Positions 17,772 through 25,980 of a stretch of DNA of 64,000 nt are shown here, one piece after another (within the stretch, counting starts at the first letter, position 1; each line of letters opens with the position of its first letter). The notes below the pieces were generated by a model. That model searched no databases. It was not told the origin of the DNA and saw only the letters and a list, made by a program, of their open reading frames with translations. A program made the translations under genes and the position numbers. Source of the DNA: JAMXLO01 sp963812075 (GTDB lineage: Bacteria > Pseudomonadota > Alphaproteobacteria > Acetobacterales > Acetobacteraceae); the NCBI GenBank assembly GCA_963812075.1, contig CAWETN010000019.1, positions 248,001-312,000 on the forward strand. Reading direction: 5' to 3'.

Positions 17772-18221
17772 ATGAACGACCACACCCTGACCGAGACCGA
17801 GATCGCCGACCTGCGCTGCCTCGCGGGCATGATCATCCCCGCCAGCGCGCAATACGGCGTGCCCGGCGCCGACGACGACACGATCTTCGCCGACATCGTG
17901 AACAGCATCGGCCGCGACCGCAACGACGTGTGCGCCGCACTGGCCTCGCTGCGGGCGCTCGCCGACGGGGCTTCGTTCGCCGCGCTGGACGTCGCGCGCC
18001 GCAGCCAGGTGGCGGCCAGGTTGCGTGCCGAGGGTGGGCCGCCGGTCGGCGTGCTCACACGGATCGTGCTGCTCTGCTATTACCGCGACGACCGGGTGAT
18101 GGTGTCGCTGGGCCTGGAGGCGCGCCCGCCCTTCCCAAAAGGCCACGAACTCGAGCAGGGCGACTGGTCACTGCTCGATCCGGTGCGTGCCCGCAAGCCG
18201 TTCTGGCGTCCGGCCTCGTAG
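17772..18221 (+). CDS. small partner subunit of GMC dehydrogenase (gluconate 2-dehydrogenase subunit 3-like)
   Basis: A 149-residue protein starting 7 bases after the GMC gene. It begins with a helical segment (LTETEIADLRCLAGMIIPAS) and ends with RPPFPKGHELEQGDWSLLDP, resembling the subunit-3 family that accompanies GMC dehydrogenases and aids their folding or export. No Tat signal is seen, unlike many homologues, consistent with a cytoplasmic pair here. Assignment rests on size, position and moderate resemblance. Confidence 0.65.
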   Translation: MNDHTLTETEIADLRCLAGMIIPASAQYGVPGADDDTIFADIVNSIGRDRNDVCAALASLRALADGASFAALDVARRSQVAARLRAEGGPPVGVLTRIVLLCYYRDDRVMVSLGLEARPPFPKGHELEQGDWSLLDPVRARKPFWRPAS

Positions 18222-18310
18222 GATGTTGGCAGAGCGGATCTGACCAGGGCGCTTGCCCCGACGCGGGAGATGATGCTCTGAAGCCGGGCTGCATCTGCCG
18301 ATCCAAGACG

Positions 18311-18839
18311 ATGGCCTCGAGCGAGAACAACATCCTGCGCCAGTACGGCGCCTTGCCGTTCCTGATGACCCGGGAAGGCGAGATCCGGATTCTGCTGGTG
18401 ACGACCCGAGGCCAACGCGGTTGGATCCTTCCGAAAGGCTGGCCCATTCGACATCTGACAGCCGCCGCTACGGCAGCGCGAGAGGCATACGAAGAGGCCG
18501 GCGCAATCGGCACCATCGTCGGTGACGAACCTTGCGCGTCTTTCGTCTACGAGAAGCGGGCAGACGCGGGCGCAAGGTTCATCTGCGAGGTATCAGTCTT
18601 CCTGCTGGCAGTCGAACGACAGCTTCGCAAATGGCCGGAGAAGTCCCAGCGCAAGACCCGCTGGTTCACACCCGAGGCGGCTTCCAGGCTCGTCGTGCCG
18701 CTCCGGACTCGGCGAAATCCTTCGTGGAGACGTCGCCTGCCTGATCAATCGGGCGGTCATGTCGGGTGCCGCGCCGACCCCAGGCTCGGGCCACACGATG
18801 GCCTCGAACGCGATGACGCTCGGCGGGCCGAAGCGGTGA
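18311..18839 (+). pseudogene. NUDIX hydrolase (diphosphoinositol-phosphatase-like), frameshifted near its end
   Basis: From ATG 18311 the frame reads QYGALPFLMTREGEIRILLV, then WILPKGWPIRH and ATAAREAYEEAG, the NUDIX box of the subfamily whose first glutamate is absent. The frame continues to WFTPEAASRLVV and then becomes Arg-rich nonsense. The expected ending (SGLGEILRGDVACLINRAVM) lies in the adjacent frame to a TGA at 18839. One extra base near 18700 explains the break; the repaired product is 175 residues. The C-terminal third may be dispensable, so partial function is possible. It hydrolyses nucleoside-diphosphate-linked compounds by family. Confidence 0.72.
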
Positions 18840-18870
18840 ATGCGTGAGGCTTGCATCGCCTCACGCATTC
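18838..18870. terminator. bidirectional hairpin terminator between convergent genes
   Basis: A perfect 13-bp inverted repeat (GAATGCGTGAGGC, 7-base loop, GCCTCACGCATTC). It lies exactly between the plus-strand NUDIX gene, whose stop it overlaps, and the minus-strand paoC stop at 18899. There is no long T tract. Position and perfection support a bidirectional terminator. Confidence 0.7.
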
Positions 18871-18898
18871 GGCGCCCTTCTCGGTCGGCGGCACGCGG

Positions 18899-21121
18899 TT
18901 ATCGCCGCTGCAGTTTGTCGAGCGTGATCGGCAGGTCGCGCACCCGCTGGCCGGTAGCGTGGCAAATTGCGTTGGCGACTGCCGCCGCGACTTCGACAAT
19001 GCCGATCTCGCCCAGCCCCTTGATGCCGAGTGGATTGACGATGCTGTCTGGCTCATCGACGAAAATGACGTCGATGTCCTGGATATCGGCGTTCACCGGA
19101 ACATGATACTCGGCTATGTTCGCATTCATGACGCGCCCGAACGTGTGATCGACGAGCGTCTCCTCGTGCAGCGCCATTCCGATGCCCCACACCACGCCGC
19201 CGATGATCTGGCTCCGCGCGGTCTTGGGATTCAGGATGCGCCCGGCTGCAACCGCACTGACGATGCGCGTGACGCGGATGACGCCGAGTTGTTCGTCCAC
19301 CTTCACTTCGGCGAACACGGCCGAGTGGGCGTTGTGGGCATGCGAGCCGTCATCGGCGAAGGTCGTGGTTTTCTCCTGCTCGATGCGGTCCACGCCGCTG
19401 TGCCGCATTGCCTCCGCGATCGACACCGCGCGCGACGCATCGCGCGTGCTTACGAGCTTGCCGTCCGCAAGCGTGACCTGGTCGGCGGTCGCGTCGGCGA
19501 GCGGCGAATTCTGCATCCGCTTCGCCAGATCCAGCAATTGCTCGCGAATCGCCGCGGACGTCGTGGCGATGCCATTCGACACCGAGGCCGCTATCCACGA
19601 TCCGCCTTCGACCGGCGACTGCGGCAGCGTCGAGTCACCGAGTTTGATCGTGACGCTGTCGAGCGGAAGGCCCAGCATGTCTGCTGCGACCTGCGCCATG
19701 ATCGTGTAGGTGCCGGTGCCGATGTCGGAGGTGGCGCAGGAAACCTCGGCATGCCCGTTGGCGGTCAGGACGATACGGACCGCGATTGGCACCTGCAGCG
19801 CCTCCCAGACGCCGGTCGCCATGCCCCAACCCACCAGTTCGCTCCCATCGCGCATCGAACGCGGCTCGGGGCTGCGCTTGCTCCAACCGAACGCTTCGCC
19901 GCCCTGGCGATAGCATTCGTGCAGGCTCTTGCTGCTGTACGGCCGGTCGGTGTGCTGGTCGCGCTCCGAGTAGCAGCGCCGGCGCAGTTCCAGCGGATCG
20001 AGCCTGAGCGCCGCGGCAAGTTCGTCCATCGCGCATTCCAGCGCGTAGACGGCGGAGGCGGCGCTAGGCGCGCGCATGTCGCATGAGGTCGGCAGATCGA
20101 GGCGCGCGAGCCTGTGCGTGTATTTCGCGTGCGGGCTCTTGTAGAGCAGGCCCGACCAGCCGGTCTCCTGGCGGTGGTAGTCCTCGTATTGCGAGGTCAC
20201 CGTGACGGCGTCGTGCGTGATCGCGTCGAGGGTTCCGTCGGCTCTGGCTCCCAGTCCGATCTGCTGGATCATTGCCGGCCGGTAGCCGAGCCCGTACATC
20301 TGCTGACGGGTCAACACGAGGCGCACCGAACGCTTCAGCGCGCGCGCCGCCAGCGCGGCCAGGACCGCCTGGTATTGCGGGCGCAGCCCGGAACCGAATG
20401 CTCCGCCCACAAAGGGCGACAAGACGCGCAGGTCGCCCGATGTCATGCCGAGTACGCTGCACAGATAGCGCTGCACGTTCTGCACGCCCTGGGTCTTGTC
20501 GTATATCGTCAGCTTCCCGTCCTGCTCGAAGACCACCGTCGTGGCGTACAGCTCCATTGGATTGTGATGCTCGGTCGGGACGCGATATTCGCCGATGTGG
20601 CGCACCTCGGCCGCAGCGAACGCCTGTTCGGCCCTGCCGCGCGACTTTGGTGGGAGGAAGGGGTCCTCGCCCGGCGCCAATGCGACGGCCGCGTCGCGCT
20701 GGCGGAACAGGTCAGTGGCGTGCGTCGCGGCGTCGTAGTCCACTCGCACCAGCGACGCCGCGAAGCGGGCGATCTCCGGCTGTTCGGCGACCACCAGTGC
20801 GATTGGTTGGCCGCTGAACCAGATGCGGTCGTCGTAGAGCGGACGGAACGGGGAACCTGCCGGCGCCACATCGTCCTTGTACGCGCTGTCGACAGCGGGC
20901 ATGGCCGGTCGAGCCTGATGGGTGAGCACGTCGATCACGCCTGCGACCGAGAGCGCCTCGCTTACGTCGATGCGTGCGATGCGGCCCTTGGCGATGCTGG
21001 ATGTGACGACGCTGGCGTGCGCCAGGCCGGCTAGGTTGAACTCACCCGCATATTTCGCCGCGCCGGTGACCTTGGCGTGGCCGTCGACGCGGGATGTGGC
21101 AGTACCGATGTAAGTGGTCAT
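18899..21121 (-). CDS. paoC: aldehyde oxidoreductase molybdenum-binding subunit (PaoC/YagR-like)
   Basis: A 740-residue large subunit of the xanthine oxidase family that holds the molybdopterin cofactor and the active site. Recognisable segments are GHAKVTGAAKYAGEF at the N-terminus, FVGGAFGSGLRPQYQAVLAA (cofactor loop) and IKGLGEIGIVEVAAAVANA near the C-terminus with the catalytic glutamate (GLGE). By homology with E. coli PaoABC it oxidises aldehydes to acids. I start it at ATG 21121, 8 bases after the paoB stop. It is the last gene of a three-gene operon. The PaoD-type cofactor chaperone is not in the window. The substrate is inferred. Confidence 0.88.
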   Translation of the reverse strand: MTTYIGTATSRVDGHAKVTGAAKYAGEFNLAGLAHASVVTSSIAKGRIARIDVSEALSVAGVIDVLTHQARPAMPAVDSAYKDDVAPAGSPFRPLYDDRIWFSGQPIALVVAEQPEIARFAASLVRVDYDAATHATDLFRQRDAAVALAPGEDPFLPPKSRGRAEQAFAAAEVRHIGEYRVPTEHHNPMELYATTVVFEQDGKLTIYDKTQGVQNVQRYLCSVLGMTSGDLRVLSPFVGGAFGSGLRPQYQAVLAALAARALKRSVRLVLTRQQMYGLGYRPAMIQQIGLGARADGTLDAITHDAVTVTSQYEDYHRQETGWSGLLYKSPHAKYTHRLARLDLPTSCDMRAPSAASAVYALECAMDELAAALRLDPLELRRRCYSERDQHTDRPYSSKSLHECYRQGGEAFGWSKRSPEPRSMRDGSELVGWGMATGVWEALQVPIAVRIVLTANGHAEVSCATSDIGTGTYTIMAQVAADMLGLPLDSVTIKLGDSTLPQSPVEGGSWIAASVSNGIATTSAAIREQLLDLAKRMQNSPLADATADQVTLADGKLVSTRDASRAVSIAEAMRHSGVDRIEQEKTTTFADDGSHAHNAHSAVFAEVKVDEQLGVIRVTRIVSAVAAGRILNPKTARSQIIGGVVWGIGMALHEETLVDHTFGRVMNANIAEYHVPVNADIQDIDVIFVDEPDSIVNPLGIKGLGEIGIVEVAAAVANAICHATGQRVRDLPITLDKLQRR

Positions 21122-21129
21122 GGGTGTTC

Positions 21130-22146
21130 TCACCGGATCTTCTTGTTCGACTGCGATTGCGGCGTGCCGGCTGCCGCCTGCGTCAGCGCACGGGCAATGG
21201 CGCGGCGTGCCAGATCGATTTTGAATGTGTTGTGCGCGAAGCCCCTGGCATCGCGCAGCAGGACGTCGGCAGCGCGGGCGAAGGTCGATGGGCCGGCGCT
21301 TTGTCCGCGCAGCGCCGCTTCGGCCGACTGATCGCGCCAAGGCTTGTGGGCCACTCCACCGAGTGCCAGGCGGGCCTCCGTGATCGTATTGCCGTCGAGC
21401 TCCAACGCGGCTGCGACGGAGACGAGTGCGAACGCATAGGACAGGCGGTCGCGGATCTTGAGGTAGGTGTAATTCGTGGCAAAGCCTCGCGCCGGAAGCT
21501 CGATCGCCGTGATGATCTCGTTCGGTTGCAGGTTTGTGTCACGCTGCGGCGTGGCTTCCGGCAGCCGATGAAAATCCGCCATCGCGATGGCGCGCTCACC
21601 TGTCGGGCCGGCCGTGTGAACCGTGGCGTCGAGCGCGACCAGCGCGACGCACAGGTCGGATGGATGCGTCGCGATGCAGGCGTCGCTGGCGCCGAGGATC
21701 GCATGCATGCGGTTGAGGCCAGTGATGGCTGAGCACCCGCTGCCAGGCTCCCGCTTGTTGCAGGGCGTCGCAACGTCGTAGAAGTAGCAGCAACGTGTGC
21801 GCTGCAGCAGATTGCCGCCGGTCGAGGCCATGTTGCGCAGCTGCGCCGACGCTCCGGCCAGGATAGCGCTCGCGAGCATGGGATATCGCTGCGCTATCAG
21901 CGGATGATAGGCGAGGTCGGAGTTCGGCACGAGCGCGCCGATCCGCAATCCTCCCGCAGCGGTCGGTTCGATGCTGTTCAGCGGCAACCGGGAGATGTCG
22001 ATCAGCCGCGAGGGGCGTTCGACGTCCTGCTTCATAAGGTCGATCAGGTTGGTGCCGCCGGCTATGAATCTTGCCGCCGGTTCGGCGACGATGTGACGCA
22101 CCGCATCGGCAACGTCATGGGCCCTTACGAACTGGAAGTTGATCAT
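21130..22146 (-). CDS. paoB: aldehyde oxidoreductase FAD-binding subunit (PaoB/YagS-like)
   Basis: A 338-residue FAD subunit. FIAGGTNLIDLMK (about residues 27-39) and RNMASTGGNLLQR are the flavin-binding loops. Cys119, Cys120, Cys129 and Cys138 (RCCYFYD ... PCNKREPGSGC) match the extra 4Fe-4S site known from E. coli PaoB and absent from ordinary xanthine dehydrogenase FAD subunits, which is the main reason for the Pao call. The start ATG overlaps the paoA TGA by four bases. It transfers electrons from the iron-sulfur subunit to an acceptor. Confidence 0.88.
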   Translation of the reverse strand: MINFQFVRAHDVADAVRHIVAEPAARFIAGGTNLIDLMKQDVERPSRLIDISRLPLNSIEPTAAGGLRIGALVPNSDLAYHPLIAQRYPMLASAILAGASAQLRNMASTGGNLLQRTRCCYFYDVATPCNKREPGSGCSAITGLNRMHAILGASDACIATHPSDLCVALVALDATVHTAGPTGERAIAMADFHRLPEATPQRDTNLQPNEIITAIELPARGFATNYTYLKIRDRLSYAFALVSVAAALELDGNTITEARLALGGVAHKPWRDQSAEAALRGQSAGPSTFARAADVLLRDARGFAHNTFKIDLARRAIARALTQAAAGTPQSQSNKKIR

Positions 22147-22658
22147 GACCGCCCCATCGCCTGCTGGATCGCCCGCACGATGTTCGGATATGCGCCGCAG
22201 CGGCAGATGTTGCCGCTCATGAGTTCGCGAATCTCATCGGCGCTCGTCGCCCTGCCTTCGGCGATCAGGCCAGCCGCGGAACAGATCTGCCCGGGCGTGC
22301 AGTAGCCGCATTGGAACGCATCATGATCGATGAACGCCCGCTGCAGTGCATGCAGTCCGTTGTCTGCCGCGAGGCCTTCGATCGTGGTCACCTCGGCGCC
22401 TTCCTTCATCACCACAAGCGTGAGGCACGCGTTGATCCGTCGTCCGTCCACCAGCACGGTGCACGCGCCGCATTGGCCGTGATCGCAGCCTTTCTTGGTA
22501 CCGGTCAGGTCGAGATGGTCGCGCAGCGCGTCAAGCAGTGTCGTCCAGGGCGCGACCGTCAGCTGCCTCGGAGCGCCGTTCACGGTCAACGAGACCGGAA
22601 TGGTCTGCGGCGCAGGAATGATGTCCTCACTCCGCTGTGGGGTGTTCGTTTTCGTCAT
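22143..22658 (-). CDS. paoA: aldehyde oxidoreductase 2Fe-2S subunit (PaoA/YagT-like)
   Basis: A 171-residue two-cluster iron-sulfur subunit. The plant-ferredoxin-type cluster uses C58, C63, C66 and C78 (GCDHGQCGACTVL ... NACL); the second uses C117, C120, C152 and C154 (QCGYCTPGQ ... ICRCG). E. coli PaoA carries a Tat signal, but here the N-terminus (about 20 residues before SLTVNG) is hydrophilic without twin arginines, so the complex is probably cytoplasmic. It is the first gene of the operon; a 16-bp palindrome lies 45 bases upstream. Confidence 0.9.
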   Translation of the reverse strand: MTKTNTPQRSEDIIPAPQTIPVSLTVNGAPRQLTVAPWTTLLDALRDHLDLTGTKKGCDHGQCGACTVLVDGRRINACLTLVVMKEGAEVTTIEGLAADNGLHALQRAFIDHDAFQCGYCTPGQICSAAGLIAEGRATSADEIRELMSGNICRCGAYPNIVRAIQQAMGRS

Positions 22659-22702
22659 TTGCGTCTCCGCATCTTCAGGCGCTTATCGCGGTCCATCGAC
22701 CA

Positions 22703-22718
22703 AGGATCACGTGATCCT
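22703..22718. promoter_or_regulatory. 16-bp perfect palindrome upstream of paoABC, possible operator
   Basis: AGGATCACGTGATCCT is an uninterrupted perfect palindrome with CACGTG at its centre, 45 bases upstream of the paoA start. That is the right place for a repressor or activator dimer. Which protein binds is unknown; no regulator gene is adjacent. Confidence 0.4.
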
Positions 22719-23141
22719 GGCCTCCTGCCCGCCGACAGGTCTTGTATGTCTCGCGCGCCTTTTGTCGCATCACACGTGCGCTACACCGGCCGGCGCCCGA
22801 CCGGTCGCGGAACGGGGCTCCAAGGGTCGGGTGCTGGGACGCTAGCGGCGCGCGGATTGAACCACCGACCAGGATCACCAAGGCCACGGTCGGAGCAGCA
22901 TGGTGGCGGAAGGGAGGGGCAACCTCAATGTGATCGGGGTGGTGCACGAGGCCCCCCTGACCGGTGGTAAACAGGCATAGGCGGGTCATGGCGCATGCGC
23001 CTGGGGGTGGAATATGCCGACGTCTCTCAATGGCACTGAGAAAACCGAGCCGTCGCGCGCGCGAACGATCAAGAGACGCAACGGCGGTGCGCTGACGCCG
23101 TTCCGCCCAGGCGAGGTGCAGGCGGCGGGACGGAGCGCAGC
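22719..23141. other. intergenic region, no supported gene
   Basis: About 420 bases between the paoABC promoter side and the small repeat protein gene. Short frames exist on both strands but none has a convincing ribosome site or family resemblance. Confidence 0.4.
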
Positions 23142-23432
23142 GTGAGCGGTGAAGGCAGCAGCGCACCGACGGCGTCGACGCAGGTCTTGGCGCCGGCGGC
23201 GCGCTCTGCGCCCGCTGTAAGGCGTGACGGTGCCCTCGCGATCGGCGCCGCGGTGATCGGCGCGGTGGCTCTGGGTGCGCTGGCCATCGGAGCGGTGGCG
23301 ATTGGCAAACTCGCACTCGGCCAGCTCGCAGTGGGACGGGCGAGACTGCGCCGTGGCCAGGTAGACGACCTGCACGTCGCGCGGCTCACGGTCGGCGAGC
23401 TTCGCATCGAGCGGGTATCGGGGCAGCGGTAA
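23142..23432 (+). CDS. small Ala/Ile-Gly repeat protein
   Basis: A 96-residue protein read from GTG 23142 with CGGAG upstream. After about 28 residues it becomes a run of five-residue AxxIG/ALAIG units (ALAIGAAVIGAVALGALAIG and onward to LAVGRARLRRGQ). It then shifts into a charged repeat with the same hydrophobic spacing (VDDLHVARLTVGELRIERV). The periodicity suggests a short beta-helix or solenoid strip, or a membrane-associated hairpin. Similar short proteins occur in alphaproteobacteria as uncharacterised proteins. The function is unknown. Confidence 0.6.
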   Translation: MSGEGSSAPTASTQVLAPAARSAPAVRRDGALAIGAAVIGAVALGALAIGAVAIGKLALGQLAVGRARLRRGQVDDLHVARLTVGELRIERVSGQR

Positions 23433-23577
23433 GGCGCAGCCGGCGACAAAGGCGGCTTCCCCGGACCTATCGCATGTTGCGGCGGTCGCGAGCACCAGCG
23501 CTGCATGTCGGCTTTGTCACTTCGCTTCCCCGGCGTCGTGCTGTAGGTGTCCGCTCCGGCCGCAGAAGGACCACGCC

Positions 23578-24324
23578 GTGAGGATCAATGCCAGCTGGAT
23601 TGCCCCATCGGTGCTGGTTCTATCGGTTGGCCTGCTGCTGGTTGCTACCCTAGAGGAATCGATCTTCAGCGAGGGGCAGCGATCAGTCGTTCCAAAGCGG
23701 TCAGAACCGTCAGGAATGAGCGTTTCCGCCAACTCCACCCCTCCTTCATCGACGCCACCGACAACATCATCGGCACCATCGGCCCCGCCCACTACCGCGG
23801 CGGCAGCGCCGCCGATACCGATGCCGTCGGAGCAGCGTGCACCGCCACCGGCGCCGACCGTGGCGGTGTCGTCAGCACCAGAACCTGCGCTACCCCCAGC
23901 GCCGTCGGCGGCTACATCACCGGCAGAGCGAGTCCCGACGTCGTCGGATCAGCCTGCGCCGCCAGCGGCCGCGACAGCGGCAATGCCGCCGGCGCCGGGG
24001 TCAGCATTGCCTGCGGCACCACCGGCACCACCGGCAACCGCGATGGCGGCGCCGTCGGGCAGCGCCTCCGCGCCGACGCAACCCGCACAGCCGACGCCGG
24101 CCACAGCGTCTGCCGCGCCGCTGCCGGCGGCTGAAAGGTCAGTGGCTGATCGCCGGCAGCTTCAAGAAGCGCTGCGCCGGCTGGACTACTACAAAGGGCC
24201 TATAGACGGCGCCTTCGGGCCATTGACCCGCGCAGCCATCCGCCGCTTCCAACAGGACATCCGATCCGACGCGACCGGTTCCCTCACGGCAGACCAGGCC
24301 GACCGCTTGATTGCGCCACCGTGA
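23578..24324 (+). CDS. membrane-anchored protein with C-terminal peptidoglycan-binding domain
   Basis: A 248-residue protein from GTG 23578 with GAAGGA eight bases upstream. The N-terminus has one hydrophobic helix (WIAPSVLVLSVGLLLVATL). Residues about 45-180 are a Pro/Ala/Ser/Thr-rich low-complexity linker able to span the periplasm. The last ~60 residues (LQEALRRLDYYKGPIDGAFG, then TRAAIRRFQQDI) form a peptidoglycan-binding domain of the PG_binding_1 type. It is likely anchored in the inner membrane and attached to the cell wall. No catalytic domain is present. Confidence 0.8.
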   Translation: MRINASWIAPSVLVLSVGLLLVATLEESIFSEGQRSVVPKRSEPSGMSVSANSTPPSSTPPTTSSAPSAPPTTAAAAPPIPMPSEQRAPPPAPTVAVSSAPEPALPPAPSAATSPAERVPTSSDQPAPPAAATAAMPPAPGSALPAAPPAPPATAMAAPSGSASAPTQPAQPTPATASAAPLPAAERSVADRRQLQEALRRLDYYKGPIDGAFGPLTRAAIRRFQQDIRSDATGSLTADQADRLIAPP

Positions 24325-24401
24325 GGCGACACCGGAAACAGCAAGGGCCTCGCAGTCAGTTGTCACCCTGGTGATGCTCGGCGGGCTATGGGTGCCGGCA
24401 G

Positions 24402-24971
24402 ATGCAGATCATCGCCCCGACACAGCCTGCCACCTGGCTCGACCTCGGCTGGCAATGGACCTATCGCCTGGGGTTTCCACTGGGCCGCACCATTTGGCAC
24501 GTGCGCCGCAATCGGCATGAGGGAGCAGTAGTTGCGCTCCACGTGGGTCCAAAGCTGCTCCTGCTGAAATCGTCCTATCGAGCTGCCTGGAATTTCCCCG
24601 GCGGCACGATCCGGCGCGGTGAGACGCCGGAGGCCGCCGCTACGCGCGAGCTTGGCGAGGAAATCGGACTGCCACCCTGCCCACTCCAGCCTGCCGGTAT
24701 CGTCTGTGGCAAGTGGGACGGTCGCAGAGACCGGGTTCACCTCTTCGAGCTGCGGCTGGACGAGTTGCCCGCCCTGCGCCTGGACAACCGCGAGATCGTC
24801 GGAGCGGCCCTGGTCGAGCCGACCGAGTTGTCGGGCATGAAGCTGACGGGCCCGGTGACGGCCTATCTCATCGGCGCGCAAGGAGCCGCTCCCAGCCCGT
24901 CGGATCACGTCGACGCACAGCGGTTCCGTCATCCTACGGCACGAGCCCGTTCTGGTACAGGATCTGCCTGA
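24402..24971 (+). CDS. NUDIX hydrolase
   Basis: A 189-residue protein with a complete NUDIX box, starting GGTIRRGETPEAAATRELGE and continuing EIGL. Upstream strands GAVVALHVGPKLLLLKSSYR and downstream CGKWDGRRDRVHLFEL complete the fold. The N-terminus (LGWQWTYRLGFPLGRTIWHV) is amphipathic and could be membrane-associated. The box predicts hydrolysis of a nucleoside diphosphate linked to another moiety; the substrate is unknown. It follows the peptidoglycan-binding protein by 77 bases and may share its transcript. Confidence 0.88.
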   Translation: MQIIAPTQPATWLDLGWQWTYRLGFPLGRTIWHVRRNRHEGAVVALHVGPKLLLLKSSYRAAWNFPGGTIRRGETPEAAATRELGEEIGLPPCPLQPAGIVCGKWDGRRDRVHLFELRLDELPALRLDNREIVGAALVEPTELSGMKLTGPVTAYLIGAQGAAPSPSDHVDAQRFRHPTARARSGTGSA

Positions 24972-25167
24972 CATCCTCGCGCGTCATGCTTGGCGGACCA
25001 CCAGTTGCTCATCGAATCGCCGAGGGCCAGACGCTCTGGGCGCCTGAGGGACCGGGTTCGCCAGCCTACTACGGTCCGGTCGATCGCCGGGATCAACTTC
25101 GCCGTTACCCCCCAGGGCGTTGATCCAGATCAACGGCCTTGGGTCCGGCGCGTGCCAATGCCTGCGC

Positions 25168-25347
25168 GTGTCAGACCGCCAGCACCACCAGCCCGAGGAG
25201 CCTGCCCCCCGGACCGATCACTACGAGCAACTGAACGTGTTCGGCACTCCCACCGGCGTTGTTGTCCATGTGAGCGAAGGTGAGAAACTCCCTGCGGCAC
25301 CACGGGGGTTCTTGTGGCGCCGGGTTGTCCGGCCGGAGCGCTGCTGA
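25168..25347 (+). CDS. small conserved-looking protein (YEQLNVFGTPTG type)
   Basis: About 59 residues from GTG 25168 (a TTG at 25120 in the same frame is an alternative start). The core YEQLNVFGTPTGVVVHVSEG, followed by EKLPAAPRGFLWRRV, reads as an ordered beta-strand protein and resembles small hypothetical proteins I associate with Acetobacteraceae. No catalytic motif is seen. It lies 12 bases before the next small gene. The function is unknown. Confidence 0.5.
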   Translation: MSDRQHHQPEEPAPRTDHYEQLNVFGTPTGVVVHVSEGEKLPAAPRGFLWRRVVRPERC

Positions 25348-25359
25348 GGTGGGCTTGCC

Positions 25360-25620
25360 ATGAGAAACCGTGCGCCCGAGCCTTGGCAAAGGCTGGCCGA
25401 CCGGGCGCGGGCAAGCGCTCAGCGGATGGGCAATCCGAGCCTGAAGAACGCGATGGAACAGATTGCTCTGGCTTACGAGCAGATCGCGGAGGAAGACGCG
25501 GAGAGACTGGAACTAGCCTGGCGTGCGCGCGAGCTGCGGGAACAACGGCGACGAGACCACCAGGCAACGCTGCTTGCCGGGCCATCCGCCAGGCTGGACG
25601 GGACGGAGAACGCGGCTTGA
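25360..25620 (+). CDS. small helical protein of unknown function
   Basis: An 86-residue, charged, entirely helical protein (EPWQRLADRARASAQRMGNP, then QIALAYEQIAEEDAERLELA). It resembles the abundant alphaproteobacterial small proteins that pair an xxWRxxAExAR helix with an MxxIAxxYxxIA helix; the gene at 30321-30485 belongs to the same style. ATG 25360 is preceded by GAGGTGGG. No function is known. Confidence 0.55.
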   Translation: MRNRAPEPWQRLADRARASAQRMGNPSLKNAMEQIALAYEQIAEEDAERLELAWRARELREQRRRDHQATLLAGPSARLDGTENAA

Positions 25621-25706
25621 TTGAGACCATCGATCTGATCGCGCTCGTCCTGATCGGCGCCTTCTGGGTGGGGCTGGTTATCTACGTGCTGTGGCGCCTC
25701 TGGTGA
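25617..25706 (+). CDS. 29-residue single-pass membrane peptide
   Basis: TTG 25617 overlaps the TGA of the preceding gene (TTGA). The frame encodes a short acidic head (IETID) followed by one hydrophobic helix (LIALVLIGAFWVGLVIYVLW) and RLW. Overlap with the upstream stop and the clean transmembrane design argue for a real small membrane protein translated by coupling. It is too short for homology arguments. Confidence 0.4.
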   Translation: MIETIDLIALVLIGAFWVGLVIYVLWRLW

Positions 25707-25839
25707 GCACGCCCCGCTCCCTGCCCAGCCTCCTGTAGACGCTGCTGCGTGCGACGCCCAACCTGCGGGCGATCTCCGACGGTCCCATGCCGGCGCCGTG
25801 CATCAACCTGATCTGCACCGCGTCGGGGGCCGGCGGCAT
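25678..25839 (-). pseudogene. resolvase/invertase C-terminal helix-turn-helix remnant
   Basis: The minus-strand frame reads APDAVQIRLMHGAGMGPSEI followed by ARRLGVARSSVYRRLGRERG. This is the Hin-type DNA-binding helix-turn-helix at the C-terminus of serine recombinases (GxGPSEIARxLGVARxxVYR). No catalytic N-terminal domain precedes it, so it is a leftover of a deleted recombinase or transposon. It overlaps the end of the small membrane-peptide gene on the other strand. Confidence 0.55.
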
Positions 25840-25980
25840 CGCCGATGCACTGTGTGTTGACCGTCGGGTCAAGGCGGCCCGTGACACTGGATCGTGCGGC
25901 AATGGTCTCTCGCCAGGATACCGGTTCCAAGGTTTCATGCTGGCCTGTGAGCTGAACGACGACCCGAGGAAACGCCCGCC

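Noticed and set aside
16034..18058. 674-codon minus-strand frame opposite the GMC gene
   Set aside because: No domain and biased composition; the plus strand has the complete GMC flavoenzyme.
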